In this document: in pieces, positions 39,968 to 51,224 of the stretch
Position numbering within the stretch: position 1 is the first letter of the stretch
How the letters are laid out: the number at the start of each line of letters is the position of its first letter
Source of the DNA: Cheilinus undulatus
Lineage: Eukaryota; Chordata; Actinopteri; Labriformes; Labridae
Assembly (NCBI RefSeq): GCF_018320785.1
Contig: NC_054876.1
Coordinates: 19,428,212 to 19,492,211, forward strand
Direction of reading: 5' to 3'
Length of the DNA: 64,000 nt
Made by a program: the position numbers and the translations under genes
Notes under the pieces: model-generated
Seen by the model: only the letters and a program-made list of their open reading frames with translations
Database searches by the model: none
Told to the model about the DNA's origin: nothing

Positions 39968-40042
39968 TTTTTTTTTTTAAACGTCCCAGAAAAATTACAT
40001 CCGAGTTTTCCAGAGGAACTTAAAGCTGACATCATCGGGGAG

Positions 40043-40052
40043 TTTTGGCGCG
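40043..40052. promoter_or_regulatory. E2F-like site
   Basis: TTTTGGCGCG contains TTTGGCGC, an exact TTTSSCGC match. Likely close to the spata22 transcription start. Confidence 0.4.
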
Positions 40053-40536
40053 TGCAGTTTCCAGGGTGCTGAACCGGGCAAGACAGGACAGACAACTCGC
40101 TCGTAGGTTGTTTCATTTTATTTGTGAACTTTTGGCGACAAAGAAATGATAAATGAGCGTATGAACTTGGTGTGTGTTTTAAGACCGTAAATTTGACAAG
40201 CTTAAACATAACATTTCTGTATAAGCTCTCCATATTTGTTTAACGGCGCCTAAATCTAAGACCTGCCTAACGGCCACTTTAGCTTTAAGCTAACTTTCTA
40301 ATCTAATTTACTGCTTATGTTCACCTGTCAGACGAATTTACCACAAAAAAGACAAAAATTGGCTCAAAAACTCAAGTTTTCCTCATAGTTAAGCATACTT
40401 TTTTTCTATGTAAAACTAAACGGAACCACCATTAACCTCATCATCCTATGTAAAGTTATGTACATGTATATTTGTTTAGCTTTGCACAGCTAGTACCACC
40501 AGCAGGTTAGATGAGCTTCTTTTCAGTGTGAATACC

Positions 40537-40576
40537 ATGAGAAGACTGGAACACCAGCAGGCCAGGCCAACAGCAG
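40537..40576 (+). CDS. spata22: spata22 coding exon 1
   Basis: Residues 1-13, MRRLEHQQARPTA, plus one base completing the Gly of GCL. Donor GTTTGT. The exon probably begins at 40527 with a short 5' UTR. Confidence 0.85.
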
Positions 40577-43500
40577 GTTTGTAAAATAAAAATGGTCAAT
40601 GTGACAGCAGTTCCTTTTGATTTTAATCTCTTTCTAAGTATTGAAGTGATGAATGGTTTCAAATTATATTTTTACTACAGTCGTTTAGCTTAAATATTTT
40701 TTATTAGTTTTTAAGCTCAGTATAAGATATTAGTTTGATTTTATTGCAGCATCTTAGAACCCCAGTTTTCCAAAAAGTTGGGGTTCTGTGTAGCAATGCC
40801 TGTTAAATCTCATAAACCCATATTCTAGTCACAATGGAACATTAACAGCATATCAGGTGTTGAAAGTGAGACATTTGACCATTTCATGAAAAATACAGGC
40901 TCATTTTTGATTTGATGGCAGCAACACATCTCAGTAGGGACAGTAGGGACATGGACATGTTTACCATTGTGCATCCACTCTTCTTTTAACAAGTCTGTAA
41001 ACATCTGGGAAGTGAGGAGACCAGTTGCTGGAGTTTTGGGAGAGGAATGTTTTCCCATTCTTGTCTGATGTAGTATTCTAGCTACAACAATCCAGGACCT
41101 TCTTTGCTGGATTTTTCGACTTATGATGCTCCAGACGTTTTCCATTGGTGAAAGATCTGGACTGACTGGCCAGTTCAGCACTCAGACTCTTCTACTGTGA
41201 AGTCATGCTCCTGTGATGGTGGGCATGTGGTTAAGCATTATATTGCTTAAATAGGCAAGACCCTCCCTGAAAGAGACGTCCAAATGGGAGCATATGTTGT
41301 TATAAAACCTCTGTACACTTTTTAGCACTAATAGTGCCATTCCAGCTATGCAAGTTGTCCATGCCATAGGCACTAGTGCAGCCCCTACAATCAGATGCAG
41401 GCTATAGAACTGTGGGCTGATAAGTTGGTCCATCTCTCTTTACACCTCCAGGACACAGCATCTGTGGTTTCCAAAAAAAATCACATTTTTCTTTTTCTGA
41501 CCACAGAATAGTTTTCCATTTTACCCTTAACGATAGTCCCACCCCTACTTTGTTATGTGTCTGCAATCAAATTCAAAATGACCTAATATTTTGAGTGAAA
41601 TGGTAAAATGTTTGTTTCCACATCTAATATGTTATGTTCTATTGTGATTAAAGAATGGGTTTATATAATTTGCAAGTAAGTGCATTCTGTTTGTATTTGC
41701 ATTTTACACAGCCCCCAATTTTTATGGAGTTGAGGTCACATAATAGTGATTTAATTGGCTATTTGGGTAATGTACTTTATTGATAGAAGTAAAAAAAGAC
41801 ATGATGAAGTATTTGGTTAATAAATGTTAGAAATCATCAAGGAGTATGGTTTGCCAATGTTTATAAGCTGTCTGATATGCCAGTATGTAACCTCTGTTGT
41901 CTCCATTAGGCTGTCTATCTGTGCCACTTTTCAACCAGAAGAAAAGAAACCGAGTCCCTCTGACATCTGCCCCTTCAGAGAGTGAATTCTTTTCTCACAG
42001 TGAATACTCAGCAAATACCAGCTCAAATACATCTCACAACACACCAGGTGAGGCATTCATTCAGGCTGTGTTAGCTTCCACTCTGCTTCATCCACTAGGT
42101 GGCAGCACAGGAAAGATAACGCGAGCATTATTGAGTGACTTATTCATCTGTTCATGTTTTAGTTGCTTTTAAAAGCCACCATCCCTTGCTGAATCACACA
42201 ACACATTTTAACAGTAAATAAATAGGAAAAAAAGAATATCCCCATTGATTAGGACTAAAAATCAAAGCTGGGGAAAGCAGAGGCTGTAACAGTAAAATAA
42301 TTTTCTTCAGGTTCCTATGGGAGTTACCATGCTCCTGGTCCATCCACTGGTGCTCCACCAAGGCTCCAGTGGAACAGACAGGGCAACCCACAATCTTCCC
42401 CTCCCCAGCAGTATGGCAGTAACAGACCTGCTCCTGGACCTTCCCCTACTGTGAGAAGCTATGCACCTATTCTACATCCATACAAAGGAGGAGACACAAG
42501 GTATATCCAGTTGTTTTTCTGAAAAGTAGTAGGACTATCTGTGTTGGTTTGACTTAATTATCTAAGATTAAATGCATTTTTAGTACGTTAGAATGCTTAA
42601 AATATCAATATCTCCAAATTACCATCAATCTATTTTAAGTACAGTCATCTTTTTTTTTTGTTTTTTCAGAGACAAAAAGTGTCTGAGACTTCATTTACCG
42701 TTATTTTATTTTTACATGAGAGATTGTTAAAGACCCGTGTCAACAGGTTTTAAAATACAACCTGGTGAAATGACAGGAGTATCATTTCAGAAGTTTTAAA
42801 AGTCAGTGTGACACATATTTGGTGTTTGGTGCTTGCTGGGTTTCAATTTTAGATCTCAGCATGCAAGAGTTTGTGTTTCATTTTCAGCGCAAAGATGGGA
42901 CAGCCAAGCAACCCAGTTAGACAGCAGCCTGCCAGCTCCAGTGTTAACTCTAGAAACAACCTGTATCAAGCCCCTCGCATCAGTGATACTGCTCAAAGCA
43001 AGCCATCACCTCATACTGGGTTCTCTCAGAGGAGTCAGCAGCCATCTCACAGGCAGTCCAATCCCACACAGCAGTATTCCCAGCAGTCAAGACCTCCTCC
43101 TGCACTTGTCCCTCCACCCAGCAGGCCCCCTGCTCGGGACCCACAACCACAGAAAAACTCCTGGAATTTTACTAACAGCTTTGGCCCTCAGAATCCTCCC
43201 TATGATGGAAACAGGAGCTCAAATCGAGCTTGCACTGTGCAGATACCTCAAAATCAGGTTAAATTTTTACTTCATGATTAATAGAGATATTATCTTTTTT
43301 GCTATCACTGTTTTTTTATTGATCTTTGTATTTGTACTCAGCAGGGAACTTCTCCAGGGAAGCCAACCGTAGAGCACTCACTGAGAATCCTGACTGCAGT
43401 TATTGATGGAATGAGACACTGGAGCCAGTTTAAAGACAGAGCCCCTTATTTATTTGAGATATTTGGTCAGTTGATCTGAATTGGATTTTGTCACCTTTGA

Positions 43501-46500
43501 GCACTGTCAAGTAATTTTAAACACTATCAGACTGACAAACTGTGCTCTTCCCTCAGCTACTCTGGACTCTGCAGTCACACTGGGGCGCCATGGAGCCAAG
43601 AACTTCCTCATGAGAGACGGGAAGCAGGTTGTGCAGTGTGTCTTCTATGAAAATGTGAGTTTGAGATATATATATAAAATCCTTTCTAGTTTTGGCTCAA
43701 GGACACAGAGCTCTTCTTTCACAGTCCTGCAATTGAGAATAAAAAAAACTTGAGGAAAACTAATGCTTTAATTATCCATCACACAAGATGCAGCACAATA
43801 GGCTTTAATCGCATTGAAACCACATTGTTGTCTATCTACAGATCTACAGGGGCTTTTTTTTTTAACCACTCTGGAGAGCAGGAAGTTAAGTTGTGCTGTT
43901 CCTATCAATTTTTTTCTCTCTTTCGCAACAAAAAAGTATCAACACAATTACTGTTCCTCTCTTTTCTTTTTCCAAGTTAGCTCATGGCTTTGTGCAAGTG
44001 GAAGGTAAACAGAGCTGTCACAAAGTGTGCATGTGGCGAGTTGATTGAGCTAGTGAGATGGCAGCCAGGTCATTAGAGTTTACTTAAACTAACAAATAAC
44101 TCAAACTGAAATTTAAAAATCACTTTAGTGAACTGAAACAAAAATCTAAACCAAGCTTGGAAAAAAATGCTAACACTATTAGTGTGATTATAAAACTAAT
44201 GTAAATAAGAAAATATATTTACATATTTATACATATTTATATATTTACAGACAAAATATTCTCAGTTTTAATCTTTTCCTTAGAAAAAATGAACAGTAGG
44301 ACACTGACTGATGGACTTGTGCAGGAGTTGTATTAGGTTTGTGTGTGCACATGAGTCTATAGCATATTATAACACTTTGTAAAACACATATAAAAGAATT
44401 ATATCAACCTTAACCTTTTGTATTAAGTAATTAAGTTGGACTGACCATGCCTAGGAAGTTTAAATGGCCTGATTTGATTGAAGAAGACTCAACACAATAA
44501 TAATTTTAGGTCTTGAGTTGTTTTCAAAAATCAAATTTGAATAAATAAAATGAAAAGTGAAATGTAGCTGAATGCATTTGTCAAATTGTACAGTATTTTT
44601 ACTTTTTCTGGCCTTTTGGCTCTCTCTCCCCTGACAAGTATCCCATATTGAAGGAAAAAAATATAATGCACAAATAAAAACTAAACTAGAACAAGAAATT
44701 TTTGAAAATTAATGAACCAAAATAACCCAACAGAGCCTTTTCAATGAGGCATTCAGAATTATACACCACCTGTGCACAGGGCTTTTGTGTAATTCTTTAT
44801 GCCTCTGTCGTGTTTGTTGTTGGTTTGTGAGCGTATTAAAGAGCTGCTAAAGGTTACCACGTCAGTTATTCTGTTAATAATCAACAGAGTTACAGAGTAT
44901 AGGCCTTAAACAAAGCAATGGAATGGTGGTTTGGTAGAATCTACACATGCAAAGGCAAATGTTGAAATGTCTGCATTTTTTACAAACGGCATTAGGAAGA
45001 ACTGGCACATGAATAGTCAAAGGGTTGTAAATATGGTTATGCAAAAGTATTCTGAGGTGTTTGTTTTCTCAGTAGGTAACATGGTAATGTAATGAGCTAC
45101 TTTTCTCAGATGCAACGTTAGCTTAACACGTTATTATTATAAAAGAAATGCTACGCAATTCAATTTCAAAAGATATTTTTCTCTGATTTTTCTAAATAAT
45201 AGATGCAAATGACAGTCATCAATTCATAAGAGCGTAATTTAGATTTTATTAAACCAACCTCCAAATGATAACTATTTTTTTTTCCAAAAATAAAAAACTC
45301 AAAATGCACTGTTCCACATTATTATGCACAGCAGAGTTTCAAAACATTTTATAGGTTGTAAAGAACTGAAAACGGTCATTTGTTGAATTTGCAGCAGTAG
45401 GAGGTCATATTTACTGAAATCAAAGCTATTTCAATTAAAAACATCTTAACAGGCAAAGTTACATCCTTTTCAGCCATGTTAACATAGGACCCCTTTGATA
45501 TCACCTTCACTATTCTTGCATCCATTGAACTTGTAGTTTTTGGAGAGTTGCTGCTTAAATTTCTTTGCAAGATGTCAGAATAGCCTCCCAGAGCTGCCGT
45601 TTTGATGTGAACTGTCCGCCACCCTCATTGATCTTTTGCTTGAGGATGCTCCAAAAGTTCTCAATAGGGTCAGTGGAAGATGGGACCACACCATGAGTTT
45701 CTCTCCTTTTTTACCCATAGCAGCCAATGACACAGAGATATTGTTTGCAGCATGAGATGGTGCATTGTCATGCATGGAGATAATTTTGCTACAGAAGGCA
45801 CGGTTCTTCTTTTTGTACCATGGAAGAAAGTGGTCAGTCAGAAACTCTATATGCTTTGCCGAGGTCATTTTCACACCTTCAGGGACCCTAAAGGGGCCTA
45901 CCAGCTCTCTTTCCATGATTCTGGCCCAAATATGACTCCACCACCTCCTTGCTGATGTCGCAGCCTTGTTGGGACATAGTGGCCATCCACCAACCATCTG
46001 CTACTCCATCCATCTGGACCATCCAGGGTTGCACGGCACTCATCAGTAAACAAGACCATTTGAAAATGAGTCTACATGTATTTCTGGGCCCACTGCAACC
46101 ATTTCTGCTTGTGATCATTGGTTAGGGGTGGCTGAATAGTAGGTTTATGCATGAATGCAAGCCTTTGGAGGATCCTACACCTCGGGGTTTGTGGGACTTT
46201 AGAGGCACCAGCAGCTTCAAATACCTGTTTGTTGCTTTATAATGGCATTTTAGCAGCTGCTCTCTTAATCCGATGTCTGGCAGAAACCTTCCTCAGTATG
46301 CCTTTATCTGCACGAACCCGTCTGTGCTCTGAATCAGCCACAAATTTCTGCACTGTACGATGTTCACGCGTAAGTTTCCGTGAAATATTTAATGTTTTCA
46401 TACCTTGTCCAAAGCACTGCATTATTTGACGCTTTTCAGCAGCAGAAAGATCATTTTTCTTTCCCAAATTGCTTGAAACCTGTGGCCTGCTTAATAATGT

Positions 46501-47154
46501 GCAACCTCCTTCTTAAGTAGTTTTCCTTTAATTGGGCTCACCTGGCAAACTAATTATCAGTTGTCTGAGATTGATTTCAGTGATCCAGAGAGTCCTGAGA
46601 CACAATACCATCCATGAGTTTGACTAAAAAATTTGAATGTTTAAGACACTAAAATCCAATTTGCATCATAATTTGGAACGCGGCATATGCTTCTTGTTCT
46701 TTTGCTGACTCTTCCAGTAGCACACCCAAAGGTAAAGAATGTTAGCTTGAAAAGGTATGCAGTTGCAAAGACTGGCTTTACTCCCTGATCCAACACTCTT
46801 TTGGGACTCAATCAAAAGTGAGACAGCGTACATTTATACATTTTAGGTGGATCATTTTAAAATTCTTACTTTCAAAATCTATCTCACTCTGAGTTGTTTC
46901 TCCAAAGTTTCCCAGCCAGTTGTAATCCTCATTTTATGTGTTTTTTCTTTTTTGTCCAATAGGAGCGAGAGCTCCCCCGTTTGATCCGAGGTCAAGTTCA
47001 TCGCTGTGTGGGAAACTATGACCTCAGCAGAGAAGTCCTGATCTGTGTGTCCATCAGACCTGCCCTGCCCTCAGAGCAGAGAAATGCTCAGGAGGCTGTC
47101 AAAGCCTGCGATGCAGAGATGAGGGCTCTGGTCAAATCCCTTAGTGAAGCCTGA
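40537..47154 (+). CDS. spata22: Spermatogenesis-associated protein 22, complete, 7 coding exons, 383 aa
   Basis: Meiosis-specific partner of MEIOB. In mammals the pair binds RPA-coated single-stranded DNA at meiotic breaks and is needed for synapsis and crossover formation. Exons: 40537-40576, 41910-42047, 42311-42500, 42888-43257, 43342-43465, 43557-43654, 46963-47154 (1152 bp with TGA; human protein 363 aa). The N-terminus (TAGCLSVPLFNQKKRNRVPL) carries the conserved GCL(P/S)VPLFNQKKRNR motif. Residues about 60-250 are a low-complexity Gln/Pro/Ser linker. The conserved C-terminus (about 255-383) reads SLRILTAVIDGMRHW, TLDSAVTLGRHG, KNFLMRDGKQVVQCVFYE and RELPRLIRGQVHRCVGNYD, the region that binds MEIOB. 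The ATG is the only in-frame start in its exon, just after a TTTTCAG acceptor. The gene lies head-to-head with stip1, 4.2 kb away. Intron 6 contains a Tc1 copy and intron 1 another DNA element. Confidence 0.95.
40758..41736 (-). mobile_element. IS630/Tc1-mariner-type DNA transposon remnant in spata22 intron 1
   Basis: Ends are inverted repeats: AAAAAGTTGGGGTTCTGTGT on the left, and on the reverse strand of the right end AAAAATTGGGGGCTGTGTAA. On the minus strand 41181 downward reads LNWPVSPDLSPMENVWSI, the last catalytic block (D-x-SPMENVW) of the DDE transposase. The sequence around 41160-41410 matches a family that is very common in fish genomes. The N-terminal half is missing and stops interrupt the frame. 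Confidence 0.75.
41910..42047 (+). CDS. spata22: spata22 coding exon 2
   Basis: Residues 14-59: CLSVPLFNQKKRNRVPLTSA then Ser-rich sequence. It carries the best-conserved N-terminal motif. Acceptor TTAG, donor GTGAGG. Confidence 0.95.
42311..42500 (+). CDS. spata22: spata22 coding exon 3
   Basis: Residues 60-122: SYGSYHAPGPSTGAPPRLQW onward, Pro/Gly/Gln-rich. Found by splice sites (TTCAG, GTATAT) and phase; it is not covered by an ATG-started open frame. Confidence 0.88.
42888..43257 (+). CDS. spata22: spata22 coding exon 4
   Basis: Residues 123-246: AKMGQPSNPVRQQPASSSVN to VQIPQNQ, a Gln/Pro/Ser linker, the least conserved part of the protein. Donor GTTAAA. Confidence 0.92.
43342..43465 (+). 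CDS. spata22: spata22 coding exon 5 (tandem CAGCAG acceptor)
   Basis: Residues 247-287: QGTSPGKPTVEHSLRILTAV then IDGMRHWSQFKDRAPYLFEI. Start of the conserved C-terminal domain. The alternative acceptor at 43345 would drop one Gln. Donor GTCAGT. Confidence 0.93.
43557..43654 (+). CDS. spata22: spata22 coding exon 6
   Basis: Residues 288-320: TLDSAVTLGRHGAKNFLMRD then GKQVVQCVFYEN, core of the RPA2-like C-terminal domain. Donor GTGAGT. Confidence 0.95.
43655..45303 (+). other. spata22 intron 6, first part
   Basis: A/T-rich intron; no exon or clear repeat recognised before the Tc1 copy at 45304. Confidence 0.55.
45304..46685 (-). mobile_element. Tc1/mariner element C, near full length, inactive, in spata22 intron 6
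   Basis: Terminal repeats: ATGCACTGTTCCACATTATT on the left and, in reverse, ATGCCGCGTTCCAAATTATG on the right. Read on the minus strand, 46467-46237 encodes the helix-turn-helix (MGKKNDLSAAEKRQIMQCFG then ISRKLTREHRTVQKFV). 45997-45575 encodes much of the DDE domain: GGWPLCPNKAATSARRWW, HDNAPSHAA as the second catalytic block, and a corrupted final block. Several frameshifts separate the parts, so it cannot make transposase. Size 1.38 kb. Confidence 0.85.
46963..47154 (+). CDS. spata22: spata22 coding exon 7 with stop
   Basis: Residues 321-383: ERELPRLIRGQVHRCVGNYD to VKSLSEA and TGA. The acceptor is AATAG, after a 3.3 kb intron. Confidence 0.95.
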   Translation, partial: ERELPRLIRGQVHRCVGNYDLSREVLICVSIRPALPSEQRNAQEAVKACDAEMRALVKSLSEA

Positions 47155-49690
47155 GCACAGGCAGGTATCTGAACAAAGTATACACCAGGAGACATGAAGA
47201 TTGAATTTGAAATGATTACAAATCTCCTACATTTTAAAAAAATGTTATGGCTGTAAATCCTTAAAGTTTTGAAAAAACATGTTTAAGTCATTAATGAACT
47301 CATGGCCAGTTGCCATTAATTTGCTGCAAGCGCATTCCATTGTTCTGACAATTGTATTTATTGTTTCAAAAGAAGTTCATTGACAGTTGTTTCATTCAAC
47401 ATAAACATTAAGTCACAGTCAAGCCTCCCTTTTTTGTTAAATCTGAAATGTTTTATTACAAAGAAAATTCACAGAACAGCAAACATTGTTTAGAGGTTAA
47501 TTCGGGTAAAGCAAACACGATGAGGTAATATCTCAAAATATATCTTTGAAAAACGGGGCAGTTAAGAATAACGTGATATCAAGTACAGTTAGTTTATTTA
47601 CAGTTTAACATCACAATAGGGGGAAAGAAAATAAATTTCTAGTCTACTGAAACAGTTTCACCAGTGCTGAGACTTTACACACAAAGGTTTAACAAAGAAG
47701 GGAATAAGTCCAGTGCAGTCACGCCAGTCATTCCCACAGTCAAGCACAGTATGAGGTCCAGTACAATACCAAGAATTCTCTCCTGACTTTCTTTCAAATA
47801 TGGCAACAAAAGCACAGTTATTTTTTATGTCAGGAAATTTCATTATGGGAACAAAATTTGGTAAATATGAAAGGTTAACCCATGAGCAAATACCAACTTG
47901 ACACTAATACTCACAGAAACACCCACTAGAAAAGGGAGTCGAGCCCAATGAAATTGGCAGTGTACAGGGACAGTTAGTGGAAATATTTTGTCCTTGGAAC
48001 ATGACAAGGACGGTGTCAGCACTTAAAAGGAGAAGTGGGATGACAAAAAACACAGCAACACATTAGCTTAGTTAGTGGTTAATTATTATAAGCCACATTT
48101 CACACATAATGTTAACGTGTCGGCTCAGCACAGAAAACAAAGGGGGAGTTCAATTTGTACAGCTCCTTCCTCTGCCGCTCAATTTATAAATCACATAAGA
48201 CAAGGGTGCCAGGAATTAACCAGTTAGCTGCATGTCACAACCTTTTAATACAACAATTCAACTTACCTCTGCTATATAATTGGCGAAATGTCTTGGGGCA
48301 TAATTGAACACAAGTACACTGATTTTTTTTCCTTCTATCAGCTGTTCCCACTAGGATTAAACATCACCTTTTATCCTCCAGAACATTTGCTCAAGTTAAT
48401 GAGATCATACTGCATCAAGTACAGGAGAAACACTTCACCTATGAGAGGAAAATATATCATAGAAAAACACATAACACAACAGGATCCACGGTTTTCAGCA
48501 GAAAAGTATGATAACCTGATATTAAACATTTGTCTTGGTTATGTTAAAAGGCACAAGTTGGTCGGATCACATTTAAAATCTAGATCAGTTCTACCATTAA
48601 CAAAGCCTGCCTTATCATGCATTTTTTTTCCTATATCTTCCTGACTTTTGCAATCATTTTTTTCCTGAATTATTGTGTTTAGTATTCTTGTTGTAGACAG
48701 AAAGAAATTGCTTTAGTTGAACAAGCGGGTTACACAACTTCACAAACAGTTCTGGGGAAAAGGTTGATGAAAGGATGCAGAATCCCAACATAACATTTTG
48801 ACAACACTACTCTGAAACCACAACTTATTATTATGATTCACTTCACTGATACTGGAAGAGATTTCCATTTGTTCTCTCGGCAGGTCAAACGCTGTGTCTT
48901 TTCTTTGTGAAAATGCACCGTCTTTGAAAGCTCTAACATCTTCTTGTCTCCCGCTGGTTCACTGCCAGGTCACAAAACTGCGTGGCAGAAAAAAAAGCTA
49001 GACGAGCAAAATATCCTTCAAAGTGTCAACGTTTTTCTTTTCTTCTTTTCATATTTATTCTGAAATCCCGACCATTTGTACAGTCCAGATGCTTCAGCAT
49101 GATGCAACTCCTCCATATTTCAGACAAGAGTCCACATCTAGCTCTTCCAATAGGTCAAAATGTTCTTATTGGAAAAGATAATTTGATTGAACAAGCCATT
49201 CTGCTGCATTTCCTCATGCTTTCACTGTCTTTATGCAGCTCTACAGTCTGTATTGGAATGTTTTCCACATTGACATTTAATCCACTAAAACAGAAAAAAT
49301 GAAAGAAACCCTTTGTTTTTTACTACTTTATGTTAATTTTGTGGTCATTTTTTAAAATAAGTCAGTCCTTACACTTCATCTAACTGCATTATCTCCACAG
49401 CTAACATGAAGACAGTCTAACAGCAGGAAACACATGACAGATTAGTGGTTTAAATCATAACCACAAAGTATGTTAACTTAAAACATTCCATGTAAATCAA
49501 CTTATTTTAACTAATTACATAACAGATGCAGGAAGACTGTTTTTGTTGTTGAGTGTCAGCTTCAGTTTTTATCGAGAGGGGCAGGGCTTCCCAAACAGCA
49601 TCACCTTAGAAACAGAGTGCAGTCGTCTCTCTATGGCATCAGGCTCAGGTTAGAGAGAGTGATCAGGGGAAAACATTAAATATCCCTGCA
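47155..49690. other. Convergent 3' ends of spata22 and the LHFPL gene
   Basis: Holds the spata22 3' UTR, with AATAAA at 47630-47635 as a possible signal, and the 3' UTR of the minus-strand LHFPL gene, with reverse AATAAA (TTTATT) at 47452-47457 as one possible signal. No further gene; the frame at 48288-48644 looks like chance. Confidence 0.5.
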
Positions 49691-49917
49691 CTATAACAGA
49701 GTGGGCAGAGGGGTGGGAGACAGCTGCTCCTTCGGTGCATATTTGGCAAAAAAGGGCAAAAAGACGGTGAGCATGACTCCCACAATAGCCAGCATGTAGC
49801 CCCAGCCGATCTGGCACTCGCCAGCATTGTAGATGTCCGAGTTCCCACAGATGGTCCTCACGAGTGATGAGTTCAGGCCGAAAGGGTAGACCAGCAGTCC
49901 GGCAGCCATGATGAACA
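49691..49917 (-). CDS. LHFPL-family tetraspan protein, last coding exon only
   Basis: The exon runs from acceptor TTGCAG (phase 1) to TAG and encodes 75 residues: VFIMAAGLLVYPFGLNSSLV then the second extracellular loop with CGNSDIYNAGEC, GWGYMLAIVGVMLTVFLPFF as the fourth membrane helix, and a short tail KYAPKEQLSPTPLPTLL. The pattern (A)GLLxYPxG...C...Y..G.C..GW marks the LHFPL family, small four-helix membrane proteins that include synaptic and hair-cell auxiliary subunits. GWGYMxAI and the GL after P recall LHFPL7/TMEM211 more than LHFPL2-6, but from memory only, so no symbol is given. The upstream exons for helices 1-3 are not found up to 64000, so the preceding intron is at least 14 kb. 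Confidence 0.85.
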
Positions 49918-50112
49918 CTGCAAGAGATAGAGGACAGAGTGGTTAGACAGAGAACTTTTGTTTTATGTTACACCGCATTTAACTCAAGTTCCTTTCTCAC
50001 ACAAGATTTAATATAACTATTTTATAGTTAGGTACAAGAGGTTTGACAAGATCTCATACCAGGAGATCTCACAAGACTAAAATGTCTATGAAGTATTCAT
50101 AGACATTTTTAT

Positions 50113-50745
50113 ATACAGTGCCGTGATAAAGTATTTGCCCCCTTTCTGATTCCTGATGTTTTTGCATATTTATCACACTTAAATGTTTCAGATCATTAAA
50201 CCAATTTTAATATCTCACAAAGACAACCCAAGTAAATACAAAATACAGTTTCTAAATGATGTTTTTATTTATTAAGGGAAAAAAATATGGCCCTATGTGA
50301 AAAAGTAATTGCCCCCCTCCCCCTTGTTAAATCATGAGTTAACTGTGGTTAACCACAGTTCTTGGAAAACTAAGTTCAATTTTACTGGCCACACCCAGGC
50401 CTGATTACCACCAGATTTGTTGAATGAAGAAATCACTTAAATAGAAGCTGTCAGACAAAGGGACGTACTCTACAAGATCTCAAAAAGAATCACATCATGC
50501 CACAATCCAAAGAAATTCAAGAACAAGTGAGAAACAAAGTGATTGAAATCCATCAGTCTGGAAAGGGTTACAAGGGCATTTCCAAGGCTTTGGGACTCCA
50601 GCGAACCACGGTCAGAGCCATTATCCACAAATGGAGAAAAATGGGAACAGTGGAGAACCTTCCCAAAAGTGATCGGCCAAGCATAATTACTCCAAGAATG
50701 CAACGACCACTCCTTCAGGAGGTCACAATAGAATCCCTCAATTAA
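50113..50745 (+). mobile_element. Tc1/mariner element A, 3'-truncated copy
   Basis: Starts with TACAGTGCCGTGATAAAGTA then TTGCCCCC, the same terminus as 9921. The intact frame 50497-50745 reads MPQSKEIQEQVRNKVIEIHQ then KGYKGISKALGLQRTTVRAI, the paired-type helix-turn-helix of Tc1 transposases, up to TIESLN and a stop. The catalytic domain and right end are absent. Confidence 0.85.
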
Positions 50746-51224
50746 GGTCAATGAGGCCACAAAAACTAAACTTACTTTTCATGAGGATTTTATTAAATAA
50801 AATACCTTTAAGCAAGTCTAAGCTGCATGGAAAAACTTATTCAATAAACATTTTTTGTTATATTTTAGTCAACAAAATCAACACTGTTGAGTAAAGTATA
50901 ATGTTGCAAAAAATCTTTTTTTTAATGATTACTTCTGTAAATACAATCTTTAAACACAACACAGATGTGTTTTATATTAAGGTATAAATATGACTTTGAA
51001 ACAAGTGCATGAAAGTGAACAGTGTTGAATGTGCCATTCTTCACAAGGTTGGGGTAGTTGGGGAGTTTCCATTTGTTTTAGTTTTGATTTTCCAAATTCA
51101 ATTTCAGTTTACTTGGTTCTTTGATGGTGATTTTTTGTGGGGTTATGATTTTTTTTTTTTAATGCTTTGTTTTAGATTACTATTTCATATTTTCTTCTCG
51201 TGGTATCAAAAATGGTTCAGATCG

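Larger units (their letters stand above)
38786..40536. other. spata22 5' flank
   Basis: No gene recognised. 39960-40052 carries two E2F-type sites. A splice acceptor (TTTTCAG, exon from 40527) sits just before the spata22 ATG, so a non-coding first exon probably lies between about 40050 and 40500. Confidence 0.5.

Noticed and set aside
42833..43372. 179-codon plus-strand frame
   Set aside because: It is a different reading frame over spata22 exon 4; the true frame is fixed by the flanking exons.
48288..48644. 118-codon plus-strand frame between spata22 and LHFPL
   Set aside because: No similarity to any family I know; lies in the likely 3' UTR region of two genes.
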